64,000 nt of DNA, from contig NZ_MVQB01000046.1 of NCBI RefSeq assembly GCF_002067035.1, forward strand, positions 124,001 to 188,000. Reading direction: 5' to 3'. The first letter of the stretch is position 1. Each line of letters starts with the position of its first letter. The notes beneath the pieces were generated by a model, which saw only the letters and a list, made by a program, of their open reading frames with translations, was not told the origin of the DNA and searched no databases. The DNA is from Methanoregula sp. PtaB.Bin085 (GTDB taxonomy: Archaea > Halobacteriota > Methanomicrobia > Methanomicrobiales > Methanospirillaceae). Below are positions 7,396 through 15,394 of the stretch, piece by piece. Position numbers and translations under genes: made by a program.

Positions 7396-8661
7396 ATGGA
7401 AAAACCCCCATCCCTCGTGCTCCGGAATGTCAGCCTTCCGGACGGGCGTGTGGCCGATATCTCGACAGCTGGCGGGATCGTCACCCATGCCGGCGAAGGT
7501 GTCCCTTCTGACCGGGATATCGACTGCAACGGGATGTTCGTCCTGCCGGCAGCTGTCGACATGCATGTCCACATGAGGGGTGGTGCCCAGTCCGCAAAGG
7601 AGGACTGGGAGAGCGGGACAAAGAGCGCTCTTGCCGGCGGCGTGACCGTGGTTGTTGACCAGCCAAACACTGTTCCCCCGTTAACAACCCCTGAGGCGTT
7701 CCATGCGCGTGTCCTTGCCGCAAAGGAGTCAGCGTTCTGTACCTTCGCCGTCAACAGCGGGGTGACCCGCGACACGTCCCTTTCCGCCATGTGGAGCGCC
7801 GGGGCCATGGCGTTTGGCGAGATATTCTATGCCCCGTCCAGTTACGGCGAGGCAGTTACGCTGGAATACCTCTGTTCCGCGTTCGATCATATCCGGTCGC
7901 TTGGCGGACTGGCAACGATCCATGCGGAAGAGGTTGGGCCGGGCCCCGACACCACCCTCGAGTCCCATGCAGGATTACGGTCGCCCGAAGGGGAGCTGCG
8001 GGCAGTCCGGACGGTCCTGCAGGCCAATACGGCGGGGTGCCGTCTTCATTTCTGCCACATGAGTGCCGGGCCATCGGCCGGCGCAGCATCGCAGGGTGGG
8101 AGCGTGGAGGTAACGCCCCACCATCTCTTCCTGTCGCGTGAGATGTGTGATACCGCTGACACATTTGCAAAGGTGAACCCGCCGCTCAGGAGCGAACGGG
8201 AACGAAAGGAGCTCTTTGCACAATGGAACCGGATCGATGTCATCGCATCCGACCATGCACCCCACACCGTGGAGGAGAAACGGCAGCCGTTTGCTGACGC
8301 TCCTTCCGGTGTTCCCGGTGTCGAGACCATGGTCCCCCTTCTCCTTGCAGCGGTGCTTGAGAAGAAGATCAGCCTCCCGGACGTGATCGCGAAGACCAGC
8401 AGCAATCCTGCCGCGATCCTCAGGATCCCGCAGGCCGGTTTTGCACCGGGATCGCGTGCTGACTTTGCCCTGTACCCGAAGACAGCGGAGAAGATCGATG
8501 CCGGCAACCTGCACAGCAGGTGCGGGTGGACACCGTTCGAGGGCATGAAAGGGGTATTCCCCTCCCACGTCATCATGGACGGTACGGTCGTATTCGAGGA
8601 CGGGGAGTTCTTCCGCACCGGCCCCGCATGGATACCGGGGGACGGGTACTTCCCCCGGTAA
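7396..8661 (+). CDS. pyrC: Dihydroorotase
   Basis: A 421-residue amidohydrolase that closes carbamoyl-aspartate to dihydroorotate in pyrimidine synthesis. Metal ligands are visible: His57 and His59 in DMHVHMR, His176 in TIHAEE, His221 in HFCHMSAG, and catalytic Asp286 in IASDHAPH. At the place where many dihydroorotases carry the carboxylated lysine, this one reads AFGEIF, with Glu142 as the possible substitute ligand. I use the ATG at 7396; the ATG at 7369 lies inside the TATA-like CTTTATG box. carA, carB, pyrE and pyrH are also in this window but not linked to it. Confidence 0.92.
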   Translation: MEKPPSLVLRNVSLPDGRVADISTAGGIVTHAGEGVPSDRDIDCNGMFVLPAAVDMHVHMRGGAQSAKEDWESGTKSALAGGVTVVVDQPNTVPPLTTPEAFHARVLAAKESAFCTFAVNSGVTRDTSLSAMWSAGAMAFGEIFYAPSSYGEAVTLEYLCSAFDHIRSLGGLATIHAEEVGPGPDTTLESHAGLRSPEGELRAVRTVLQANTAGCRLHFCHMSAGPSAGAASQGGSVEVTPHHLFLSREMCDTADTFAKVNPPLRSERERKELFAQWNRIDVIASDHAPHTVEEKRQPFADAPSGVPGVETMVPLLLAAVLEKKISLPDVIAKTSSNPAAILRIPQAGFAPGSRADFALYPKTAEKIDAGNLHSRCGWTPFEGMKGVFPSHVIMDGTVVFEDGEFFRTGPAWIPGDGYFPR

Positions 8662-8964
8662 CCTGACGGTCCCGTACCGGTATCCTCCCGTCCCCCGTTT
8701 TCATAGTCTTTCATCCCGTCATCGCCTCATCCCCAACTGCTAAATAATCGGACAACCGACTGACTGAGTGCCGATACATGCGCATCCATAGGTCCCCGGG
8801 AGATCGATTGACAAGCGTCTGGATATGATCCATGGGACAACCCGGATGCGCGACAGGCAGCTGCCCGGCAAGGGTTTAAACACCGGTGAAGGACGGCATC
8901 ATGCCACTGGTGATCCGTGTGCGTTATTGCCGGGCAACATTCCTTTTCATCTACGGAGCGAACA
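8662..8964. other. Intergenic region, promoter of the DUF167 gene
   Basis: About 300 bp with no convincing gene. GGGTTTAAACACC near 8872-8884 is a good archaeal TATA box on the plus strand, placing a transcript start near 8900. A 23-codon reading frame at 8901-8972 overlaps the next start but is not supported beyond being open. Confidence 0.45.
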
Positions 8965-9279
8965 ATGCCTGACCTTTCCGCTGCAGTGACCGGGGAGCAG
9001 CAGGGCGTTGTCATCGCACTTGATGTATCAGCTGGTGCAAAAGCCGATCTTTTTCCCGCCGGATACAACGAATGGCGCCGGAGCATCGGGTGCCGGGTGT
9101 CCGCTCCCGCAGTTGAGGGCCGGGCGAACAAGGCAATCGTAAAACTCGTGGCCGCGACGCTGGGTGTCCCCGCATCCTCTGTCTCGATCCTGTCAGGCGC
9201 GACATCATCGCAGAAACGGGTGCTGGTTGCCGGGCTGAGCCGGGAACAGGTGCTTGGGCGGCTTTCACCCGAACACTAA
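8965..9279 (+). CDS. DUF167 (YggU-type) family protein
   Basis: A 104-residue protein with the DUF167 pattern: [15 protein letters not shown], then [20 protein letters not shown] and [16 protein letters not shown]. The fold is small alpha/beta and its biochemical role is unsettled. GGAGCG lies just before the ATG at 8965, which is preferred over an earlier in-frame ATG at 8917 that would add unrelated residues. It lies upstream of dnaG on the same strand, but a separate TATA box in front of dnaG suggests separate transcription. Confidence 0.88.
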   Translation: MPDLSAAVTGEQQGVVIALDVSAGAKADLFPAGYNEWRRSIGCRVSAPAVEGRANKAIVKLVAATLGVPASSVSILSGATSSQKRVLVAGLSREQVLGRLSPEH

Positions 9280-9359
9280 GTTCCTGTCCCTGCGACCAGT
9301 CACTTCACCGCTTCTGCCCGACATGTATGGTATAAGGCACGGCTTTAAGTATACCGAGG

Positions 9360-9372
9360 AGATATATAATTT
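9360..9372 (+). promoter_or_regulatory. TATA box of dnaG
   Basis: GATATATAATTTT precedes the dnaG start codon by about 60 bp. With initiation about 25 bases downstream, the leader would be about 35 nt and contain a CATGC-TTT-GCATG hairpin and the GGGGGTG ribosome-binding site. Confidence 0.6.
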
Positions 9373-9427
9373 TTGTACCTATGATCACGCTTCACATGCT
9401 TTGCATGATACATGGGGGTGCGTTTAC

Positions 9428-10657
9428 GTGTATTCACCGGATACTACCAAGTACCTTATTCACATCAGCCTCACTGCAGAGGGGGTGGTCGAGAAACCTG
9501 ACGTAGTCGGGGCCATATTCGGCCAGACTGAAGGGTTGCTCGGCGAAGACCTCGACCTCCGGGATCTCCAGAGGACGGGGCGTGTCGGACGTATCGACGT
9601 CCAGATAACCAGCAGGAAAGGCGAAACAACGGGCGAGATCCTGATCTCATCGTCCCTTGACCGGGCGGAAACGGCGATCCTTGCGGCATCGCTCGAGACC
9701 ATCGACCGCGTGGGGCCCTGCGTTGCCCACGTCACGGTTGCCTCCATCGAGGACATTCGTGTCAGCAAGCGGAAAAAGATCGTCGAGCGGGCCAAGGAAA
9801 TCCTTATCGACCGGTTCGAGGACGGGGCCATCGATTCCGATGAGCTGCTTGACGACGTCCGCCAGAGCCTGCGGATTGAGAAGATCGGGTCGATCGGGGA
9901 GGAGAAGGCACCGGCGGGACCCAATGTCCTGGAGTCCGATGCGATAATCGTCGTCGAGGGGCGTGCCGATGTCCTGAACCTCCTGCGGTATGGCATCAAG
10001 AATGCGGTGGCGGTCGAGGGGACGAATATCCCGAAAACGGTTATCGACCTGTGCGAGAAGAAGACCGTGACGGCATTCTTCGACGGCGACCGTGGCGGGG
10101 AGCTGATCCTGCGGGAGCTCCTGCAGGTCGCGGATATCGATTTCGTTGCCTTCTCCCCCCGGGGGAAGAGTGTGGAGGACATGACCCGGAAAGAGGTCAT
10201 CAAGACGCTCCGCAACAAGGTGCCGGTCGAGTACGTGCGCGACCAGTATTTCGAGGACTCGGCAGAACTCCCTTTGGAGCTCAGGGCGGCCCGGGCTGCA
10301 GCGGATGAAGGGGACGGGACGGAGAAGAAGATCCGGCCAGCATCCCAGAAACGCCAGAGGGAGCCCGGGAAAGGGCCCGTGACCATCAGGGACCATGCCG
10401 ATGACATCAGGGGGCAGGGTCTTGCGCGGTTCCTTGCCGAGGATCTCACGGTGATAAAAGAGCTGCGTTCCGATGAGGTCGAGAAGGCCATCGATACCCT
10501 GGACACCGTACCGGGCGGCCTGGTGGTTGATCGCGCGGTTGACCAGAAACTGCTCGACCGCCTTGTCTGGAAAGGGCTCTCCTTTGTGGCGGCGCGCGAT
10601 TTCAAGGGTATCATCAAGCGCCCGCTCTCCATCCGGCTCATGAAGACGGGGTCGTGA
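9428..10657 (+). CDS. dnaG: DnaG-type primase, archaeal (exosome-associated)
   Basis: A 409-residue protein. The start is a GTG at 9428: it gives the conserved archaeal N-terminus (M)[14 protein letters not shown], and GGGGGTG sits six bases upstream; earlier in-frame ATGs would add an unrelated extension. The Toprim domain spans about residues 170-250, with Glu177 in VVEGRADV and Asp219/Asp221 in FFDGDRGG as catalytic acidic residues. In archaea this protein has primase activity in vitro and is also a stable subunit of the RNA exosome that favours poly(A) RNA. A basic, Lys/Arg-rich segment (about residues 295-320) precedes the C-terminal domain. Confidence 0.96.
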   Translation: MYSPDTTKYLIHISLTAEGVVEKPDVVGAIFGQTEGLLGEDLDLRDLQRTGRVGRIDVQITSRKGETTGEILISSSLDRAETAILAASLETIDRVGPCVAHVTVASIEDIRVSKRKKIVERAKEILIDRFEDGAIDSDELLDDVRQSLRIEKIGSIGEEKAPAGPNVLESDAIIVVEGRADVLNLLRYGIKNAVAVEGTNIPKTVIDLCEKKTVTAFFDGDRGGELILRELLQVADIDFVAFSPRGKSVEDMTRKEVIKTLRNKVPVEYVRDQYFEDSAELPLELRAARAAADEGDGTEKKIRPASQKRQREPGKGPVTIRDHADDIRGQGLARFLAEDLTVIKELRSDEVEKAIDTLDTVPGGLVVDRAVDQKLLDRLVWKGLSFVAARDFKGIIKRPLSIRLMKTGS

Positions 10658-10764
10658 GAGGGCGGGATCTCTTTTCTTTTCCAGGGTTCTCCGACTTCCG
10701 GCTGGTTTATCAGAGCCGGATGGATGAGAAGGATTCAGCAGAGTTCTTTGACCCCCCGCACATC

Positions 10765-10787
10765 GAAGATTACCTGCGGTAATCTTC
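10765..10787. other. Perfect 10-bp hairpin downstream of dnaG
   Basis: GAAGATTACC and GGTAATCTTC flank a TGC loop in the 216-bp gap between dnaG and the UPF0058 gene. There is no T tract after it. A 3' stability element or a protein-binding palindrome are both possible. Confidence 0.45.
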
Positions 10788-10823
10788 TCATCCCTGAAGT
10801 TCTGAAGAACCTCCCGGATACAC

Positions 10824-10835
10824 AAATTTATTTAT
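10824..10835 (+). promoter_or_regulatory. TATA box of the UPF0058 gene
   Basis: AAATTTATTTAT lies about 40-50 bp before the ATG at 10874, with GGGAGTTTGATGT between them as a possible ribosome-binding region. Confidence 0.55.
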
Positions 10836-10873
10836 GCTGCTCAATTCCATTCCTCAGTCCGGGAGTTTGATGT

Positions 10874-11155
10874 ATGCATAAGGACGAACTAATCAACCTT
10901 CACCAGATGCTGTCCGAAGTGAAAGATTACTTCGAAGAGATCAATCCTGACCTCAAGTTCTCCCAGTATACCGCACTGAAGATCACACCTTCCCAGCAGC
11001 ACAAGAGCAAGATGGAGCATAAGTACGCGATCTTTGTGCTTGGCACCGAGATTGCCAATGCCATGAAGGACGTGGACTACACATCATCGAGCAGGATCTC
11101 GGCACGGATGAAGGAGCTTGCCGACAAGACATTGAAAGAGATGGACACCCAGTAA
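10874..11155 (+). CDS. UPF0058 family protein
   Basis: A 93-residue, mostly helical and charged protein beginning MHKDELINLHQMLSEVKDYF, the hallmark of the archaeal UPF0058 family. The family is widespread in euryarchaea and its function is unknown. It has no membrane segment or cysteine. It has its own TATA box and is a single-gene unit between dnaG and the alanine dehydrogenase-like gene. Confidence 0.9.
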   Translation: MHKDELINLHQMLSEVKDYFEEINPDLKFSQYTALKITPSQQHKSKMEHKYAIFVLGTEIANAMKDVDYTSSSRISARMKELADKTLKEMDTQ

Positions 11156-11289
11156 TCCGCCTTGCACCGAACCATGGCGTAGAGGACCCTTCCTGTTTTA
11201 TCGTACGTTCTGACATACGGTCTTTTCCCGTTTCACCCCGCTTCGCAGGGTTCGATACCTTCAAGACCGATGAGCATGGATCTTCGCTC

Positions 11290-12225
11290 ATGCAATATCT
11301 CACCGATACCGATATGGGTCTCGACCTGTCGGAGGTAAACATGAGCGTGGAATCGGCATTCGCTGACCACGGGAGGGGTCTTGTCCAGATGCCGCCGAAA
11401 GTCTACATCACCCTGCCGGAGGGGGATTTCCGCACGATGCCTGCGTACCTCCCTTCGCTCTCAATCGCGGGAGTCAAGATTGTCAATGTCCACCCGAACA
11501 ATCCACCCCGGGGTCTGCCGACGGTCATGGCCCTCACCATCATTCTCGATCTTGCAACCGGCCAGCCGGTAGCGGTGATAAACGCAACACGGCTTACGGA
11601 TATGAGGACCGGTGCGGCCGGTGCAGTTGCAGCAAAGTACCTGAGTGCAAAGAAGGAGATCGTGCTCGGTGTGATCGGGACCGGGCGGCAGGCGGAGGCG
11701 CAGGTGGCGGCCATCTCCCGGGAGCTGAAGATCACGGAGATACGGGTCCACGGACGGAACCCGGTGCATGTCAGGAAGTTCGCCGATCGCTTCATGGAGT
11801 TCCCGTGCCATGCAATGACCCCCGAGAAAGCCTGCGACTGCGATGTGCTGGTGACCACGACACCTTCGACGGCACCGGTTGTAAAGAGCGAGTGGATTCA
11901 TGAAGGTACCCATATCAATGCAATCGGTGCCGATGCGCCAGGCAAGGAGGAGCTCGACCCGGTCCTGCTCCGGCGGGCACAGGTTTTTGTTGACGATCCT
12001 GCACAGGCAATCCATTCGGGTGAGATTAACGTACCGATCAGCAAGGGGCTGTACCGGACAGAAGAGATTGCCGGGACGCTGGGCGAGGTCGTGATCGGGA
12101 AGAAGAAGCGGTTGTCCCCAAATGCGATTACCATCTTCGATTCCACGGGCCTTGCCATCCAGGATCTTGCCATTGCGAAGATCGCGATGCAGCACGGCCG
12201 GAAGTTCGAGCTGCCGTTCCCCTGA
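11290..12225 (+). CDS. Ornithine cyclodeaminase/alanine dehydrogenase family protein
   Basis: A 311-residue protein of the ornithine cyclodeaminase/mu-crystallin superfamily. Evidence: MPPKVYITLPEGDFRTMPAY at the substrate side, Lys in GVKIVNVHPNN, RTGAAGAVAAKYL, and the NAD(P)-binding Rossmann motif VIGTGRQAE. Archaeal members act as NAD-dependent alanine dehydrogenases or as amino acid cyclodeaminases; sequence alone does not decide, but the length and the GxGxQ motif fit the archaeal alanine dehydrogenase type. Three T-rich stretches follow the stop. Confidence 0.88.
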   Translation: MQYLTDTDMGLDLSEVNMSVESAFADHGRGLVQMPPKVYITLPEGDFRTMPAYLPSLSIAGVKIVNVHPNNPPRGLPTVMALTIILDLATGQPVAVINATRLTDMRTGAAGAVAAKYLSAKKEIVLGVIGTGRQAEAQVAAISRELKITEIRVHGRNPVHVRKFADRFMEFPCHAMTPEKACDCDVLVTTTPSTAPVVKSEWIHEGTHINAIGADAPGKEELDPVLLRRAQVFVDDPAQAIHSGEINVPISKGLYRTEEIAGTLGEVVIGKKKRLSPNAITIFDSTGLAIQDLAIAKIAMQHGRKFELPFP

Positions 12226-12275
12226 GTGTGTCAGGCAATGAGCAGGGAGGTCCGGCTGATACCCCCTACCCTGAA

Positions 12276-12354
12276 TTTTTTTCAAATCATCAAACCCCCC
12301 TCCATCCGGCTGAAAATTTTTCAATCGACCCCTCAGCCCCTGTCCGGATTTTTT
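12276..12354 (+). terminator. Three T-rich terminator-like stretches
   Basis: T7 (12276-12282), T5 (12317-12321) and T6 (12349-12354) follow the alanine dehydrogenase-like gene, each within a short CTGAA...TTCA or TCCGGA...TTCAG context. Serial oligo(T) runs fit archaeal intrinsic termination. Confidence 0.5.
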
Positions 12355-12406
12355 CAGTCGGGATCCGATTGAACGGCCGGAGCAGTCACGACGGAGAACC
12401 GGAAAA

Positions 12407-12469
12407 GTTGTAAAGTACGCTCTTAGTTAGTCAAGTACGTACCCGGCAATCAAGAGCGTACTTTACAAC
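12407..12469. other. 18-bp perfect inverted repeat with 27-nt loop
   Basis: The arm at 12407-12424 (starting GTTGTAAAGTACG) is the exact reverse complement of 12452-12469. The loop contains palindromic GTACGTAC. On the plus strand ATTTTTT follows, so it may act as a terminator. Perfect 18-bp arms are much longer than needed for that, so a non-coding RNA or a mobile-element remnant is also possible. Confidence 0.6.
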
Positions 12470-12558
12470 ATTTTTTCGCGATGAAATTTTTTTACAGCGT
12501 TGTTGTGTTCAAAATGTGATTGAGTAGTTCCCCGAAGCAAAAAATTGTTTACCAAAAC

Positions 12559-12633
12559 AATGATGGGGGCTGATGCCCCCAAACCCCCGGTTGCGATGAA
12601 CGGCCGCCGCCCCGAAGGGCGCCCCGCGGCGGC
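12559..12633 (+). repeat. Structured intergenic repeat, copy A
   Basis: This copy matches the reverse complement of copy B (17809-17883) over about 75 bp and is related to copy C (17656-17727). It has two helices: TGGGGGC/GCCCCCA closing a TGAT loop, and GCCGCC/GGCGGC enclosing GCCCC-GAA-GGGC with a UUCG-type tetraloop on the other strand. It lies between two convergent genes. Changes relative to copy B preserve pairing. Confidence 0.75.
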
Positions 12634-12749
12634 TTTAATATCGGTTTCCCGGGCCTGCACTTGCCCCGCCGTGCGGCCACAGACAAAGTATACGGTATAA
12701 ACAGGTGTTTTCACAAAAGAGTGATAGTGGAATTTTTTTAAAATAATTG

Positions 12750-14213
12750 TTACTTCGCCTTCGCGAACTTCTTCCACACCTGCTCGCGGTACACCGGCCC
12801 GCTGTTGTAGGTGCAGAATGGGATGAGTTTCCCGTCGGGCGTGGCATAGTGGATACAGCAGCGGCTGACCCGGTCGAGATCGTAGTTGTACCGGTCCATG
12901 AAATGCATGGTACCGATAAAGAGCGCATTCCAGTGGAACTCCCGCAGAGCCTCGAAGTTCTGGCCGATCAGGGTCTTGCCGATGATCTTCCAGAACTCGG
13001 TTGTTGCAGCCTGCTCCCCCTCCTTCACCGAGTCGTGCATGTTCTTGACACCCTCGAGAAGCGTCTTGTATTTGTTGATGGTGCCGCCCTGCCTGAGCTG
13101 GCCTGCCATCTGCTCAATCGTTTCGAAGAACTTCTCCACGTTCACCATCCGGTTGACGGGAACGATGCCGTCTTCCTGTACGAAGATATACGTTGCCGCC
13201 CCGCAGTGCTGGTGGGCGGTGAACCGCACCTGGGGCTTGCCGGTATACGCCTCGACAAGGTCGGAGAACGGCAGGACGCAGGGTACCGGATAGAAATCCT
13301 CCTTTTTCAGGATGCCGCCCATCTGTGCCTCAATCCTGTCCAGAACGTCAGGGATTGTGATCCGGGACTTTTTAAGGTCATCGTCGCTCGCAGCCCCTGT
13401 GAACGCCACCGGCTGGAAGTTCACGCCCCGGATAGTCCTCACGTTGCCTGCCGCAAACCGGATGATGTCACCGATCTCGTGGTCGTTTCGGCCCTTGATC
13501 ACGGTCGGGACGAGAACGGTACCGAGGCGGACTTTTTCCAGGTTCCCGATTGCCTGCAGGTGTTTTTTCAGAAACGGGTTGGTCTCCCGCGATACCCCGT
13601 CGAAATGGAGATAGACGGTATTCAGCCCCGTTGCCTTGAGTTCCTCGGTGTATGACTGGCTGGCTGCAATCCTGATACCGTTTGTGGCGATCTGGACCTG
13701 CTTGAATCCCAGCGCCTTCGCTTCCCTGATAATTTCGAAGAGATCGTCCCGCATTGTGGGTTCGCCACCGGAGAACTGAACGGCCGGGGCAGGCACGGGC
13801 TTTTCCGATCTCAGGAGTTTCAGCATACTGACGACTTCGTCAAAGTCCGGCTCGTATACAAACCCGCAGGCGCGGGCATTGGCAAAACAGAAGTCGCAGT
13901 CAAGGTTGCACCGGTTGGTGAGGTCAATATTTGCAAGGAGCGTCTGGGAATGGTGGTTGTTGCACAGGCCGCATGCAGCCGGACATGTGTCAGCCGTGAC
14001 GCGGGTAACCTGGGGGTTGGCGATCCCGTTCCCGACAACGTTATACCGGTCGAACCGGTGATAGAGTGCGGCATCCGACCAGTAAATATTCCGGAATGTT
14101 CCGTGCTCGGGGCAGTGCTGCGTCAGCCAGATCTTCCCCCCCTCTTCTTCAACTTCCGCATCGACAACGGTCTTGCATGCAGGACAAAGGCTGCGGGTCC
14201 GTTTTATCAGCAT
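12750..14213 (-). CDS. tes: MJ0619-type radical SAM enzyme, probable tetraether lipid synthase
   Basis: A 487-residue radical SAM protein with the [4Fe-4S]/SAM motif C102-x3-C106-x2-C109 (CNLDCDFC). Extra cysteines at 10, 13, 34, 77, 81 and 84 and in the C-terminal CCIHY and IPFCTYN segments match the multi-cluster architecture known for Tes, which joins two archaeol tails into a macrocyclic or tetraether lipid. The same family was earlier linked to pterin methylation, so the exact reaction is an inference. Support from context: carS, the enzyme making CDP-archaeol, is divergently transcribed 48 bp away. No membrane helix is seen. Confidence 0.82.
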   Translation of the reverse strand: MLIKRTRSLCPACKTVVDAEVEEEGGKIWLTQHCPEHGTFRNIYWSDAALYHRFDRYNVVGNGIANPQVTRVTADTCPAACGLCNNHHSQTLLANIDLTNRCNLDCDFCFANARACGFVYEPDFDEVVSMLKLLRSEKPVPAPAVQFSGGEPTMRDDLFEIIREAKALGFKQVQIATNGIRIAASQSYTEELKATGLNTVYLHFDGVSRETNPFLKKHLQAIGNLEKVRLGTVLVPTVIKGRNDHEIGDIIRFAAGNVRTIRGVNFQPVAFTGAASDDDLKKSRITIPDVLDRIEAQMGGILKKEDFYPVPCVLPFSDLVEAYTGKPQVRFTAHQHCGAATYIFVQEDGIVPVNRMVNVEKFFETIEQMAGQLRQGGTINKYKTLLEGVKNMHDSVKEGEQAATTEFWKIIGKTLIGQNFEALREFHWNALFIGTMHFMDRYNYDLDRVSRCCIHYATPDGKLIPFCTYNSGPVYREQVWKKFAKAK

Positions 14214-14261
14214 CGATGACCACCCACGGATGATACAAAATAACGATATTGAGTAACCTTA

Positions 14262-14855
14262 ATGTTTCTATCTGCTCTTTATTACAGGTATTGGGAGTGC
14301 TTTGTTATTAGCATTGAGTTCATCACAACTCCCCTGATATGGGCGTTCTGGATCATGCTGCCCGCGTACGTCCCGAATCCGGTGGCGGCCCTCTTTGGCG
14401 GGGGTACCCCGATCGATCTCGGGAAAACATATTCAGACGGCAGGAGAATCTTTGGCGACGGCAAGACATGGCGCGGGCTCGTGGCCGGGATCGCGTCCGG
14501 GATCATCACCGGGCTTGTCCTGATCTGGGCCGCCGGCCGGTTCCCAGCCGCCGGCCTTCCCCCCCATACGCTCCTCTCGGTCATCCTTCTTGCAACGGGG
14601 GCACTCCTGGGAGATCTCGTCAAGAGTTTCTTCAAACGCAGGTTCAACCGGGAGCGGGGATCGAAATGGCCGGTTGCGGACCAGTATGATCTCGTTGCGG
14701 GGGCATTCCTTCTCCTTCTCATCGGGGACCCGGGATGGCTCTTTGCTGTCGTTACGATCCCCGTGCTTATCGTTATCCTCATTATCACCCCGGTTCTGCA
14801 CCGGGCAACCAATATCATCGGGTATGTCTTCAAAGTCAAGGAGGTTCCATGGTGA
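14262..14855 (+). CDS. carS: CDP-archaeol synthase (CarS)
   Basis: An integral membrane enzyme that transfers CTP to digeranylgeranylglyceryl phosphate to give CDP-archaeol, the common precursor of archaeal phospholipids. Diagnostic segments are MLPAYVPNPVAALFGGGTPI, DGRRIFGDGKTWRG and KSFFKRR, with four to five hydrophobic helices. The start is uncertain: the ATG at 14262 gives 197 residues, longer than usual, while GGGAGTG at 14293-14299 sits seven bases before an ATT at 14307 that would give 182. No ATG, GTG or TTG occurs in frame between them. It overlaps pyrE by 7 bp. Confidence 0.88.
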   Translation: MFLSALYYRYWECFVISIEFITTPLIWAFWIMLPAYVPNPVAALFGGGTPIDLGKTYSDGRRIFGDGKTWRGLVAGIASGIITGLVLIWAAGRFPAAGLPPHTLLSVILLATGALLGDLVKSFFKRRFNRERGSKWPVADQYDLVAGAFLLLLIGDPGWLFAVVTIPVLIVILIITPVLHRATNIIGYVFKVKEVPW

Positions 14856-15373
14856 CACCAACCCTTCAGGAACTGCTCGTCAGGTACAAGGCCATCGAAT
14901 TCGGGGATTTTACCCTTGCGTCCGGTGCAAAGAGCACCTATTATATCGATGTGAAATCTGCGGTTACCCGCCCGGATCTCCTTGCTGTCGTTGCAAAAAA
15001 GGTTGTGCAGTCCTGCGACTTCGATGTGATTGCCGGCGTGGCGGTAGGCGGGGTACCTCTCGCCGTCGCCGTTTCGCTGGCATCGAAAAAACCCTACGCA
15101 ATCATCCGCTCGTCGGGAAAAGACCATGGCAAGAAAGACCTTGTCATCGGCGAAGTCCGGGGAAAGAACGTCCTCCTGATCGAGGATGTCACGACATCGG
15201 GCGGATCTGCGTTATACGGGATCGAGACACTCCGGGCCGCGGGGGCCCGGGCCGACCGGGTCGTCACGGTCGTTGACCGGGAACAGGGTGCCGCACAGCA
15301 CCTGCAGGAGCACGGCGTTTCGATCTTCCCGCTGGTCCGGGTCAGTGAGCTTGTACAAAGCAGAGGTTTTTAG
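14849..15373 (+). CDS. pyrE: Orotate phosphoribosyltransferase
   Basis: A 174-residue enzyme that joins orotate and PRPP to form OMP. The PRPP-binding loop VLLIEDVTTSGGSA and the N-terminal FGDFTLASGAKSTYYIDVK are characteristic. The ATG at 14849 overlaps the carS stop (ATGGTGA) and is preceded by GGAGG, which fixes the start. It forms an operon with carS upstream and is followed 21 bp later by purD. Confidence 0.95.
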   Translation: MVTPTLQELLVRYKAIEFGDFTLASGAKSTYYIDVKSAVTRPDLLAVVAKKVVQSCDFDVIAGVAVGGVPLAVAVSLASKKPYAIIRSSGKDHGKKDLVIGEVRGKNVLLIEDVTTSGGSALYGIETLRAAGARADRVVTVVDREQGAAQHLQEHGVSIFPLVRVSELVQSRGF

Positions 15374-15394
15374 GGCACACGTCCTATAGGTGGG

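Noticed and set aside
8901-8972. A 23-codon frame overlapping the DUF167 start
   Set aside because: The predicted transcript start from the TATA box at about 8876 falls at or after its ATG, and no family match is recognisable.
9460-10641. A 393-residue reverse-strand frame inside dnaG
   Set aside because: The composition (Ser/Arg-rich) is that of an antisense shadow; dnaG has clear catalytic motifs on the other strand.
12463-12777. Minus-strand frame of 104 residues over repeat copy A and the end of the radical SAM gene
   Set aside because: It runs through the 18-bp inverted repeat and the structured repeat and overlaps the Tes-like 3' end; coding signals are absent.
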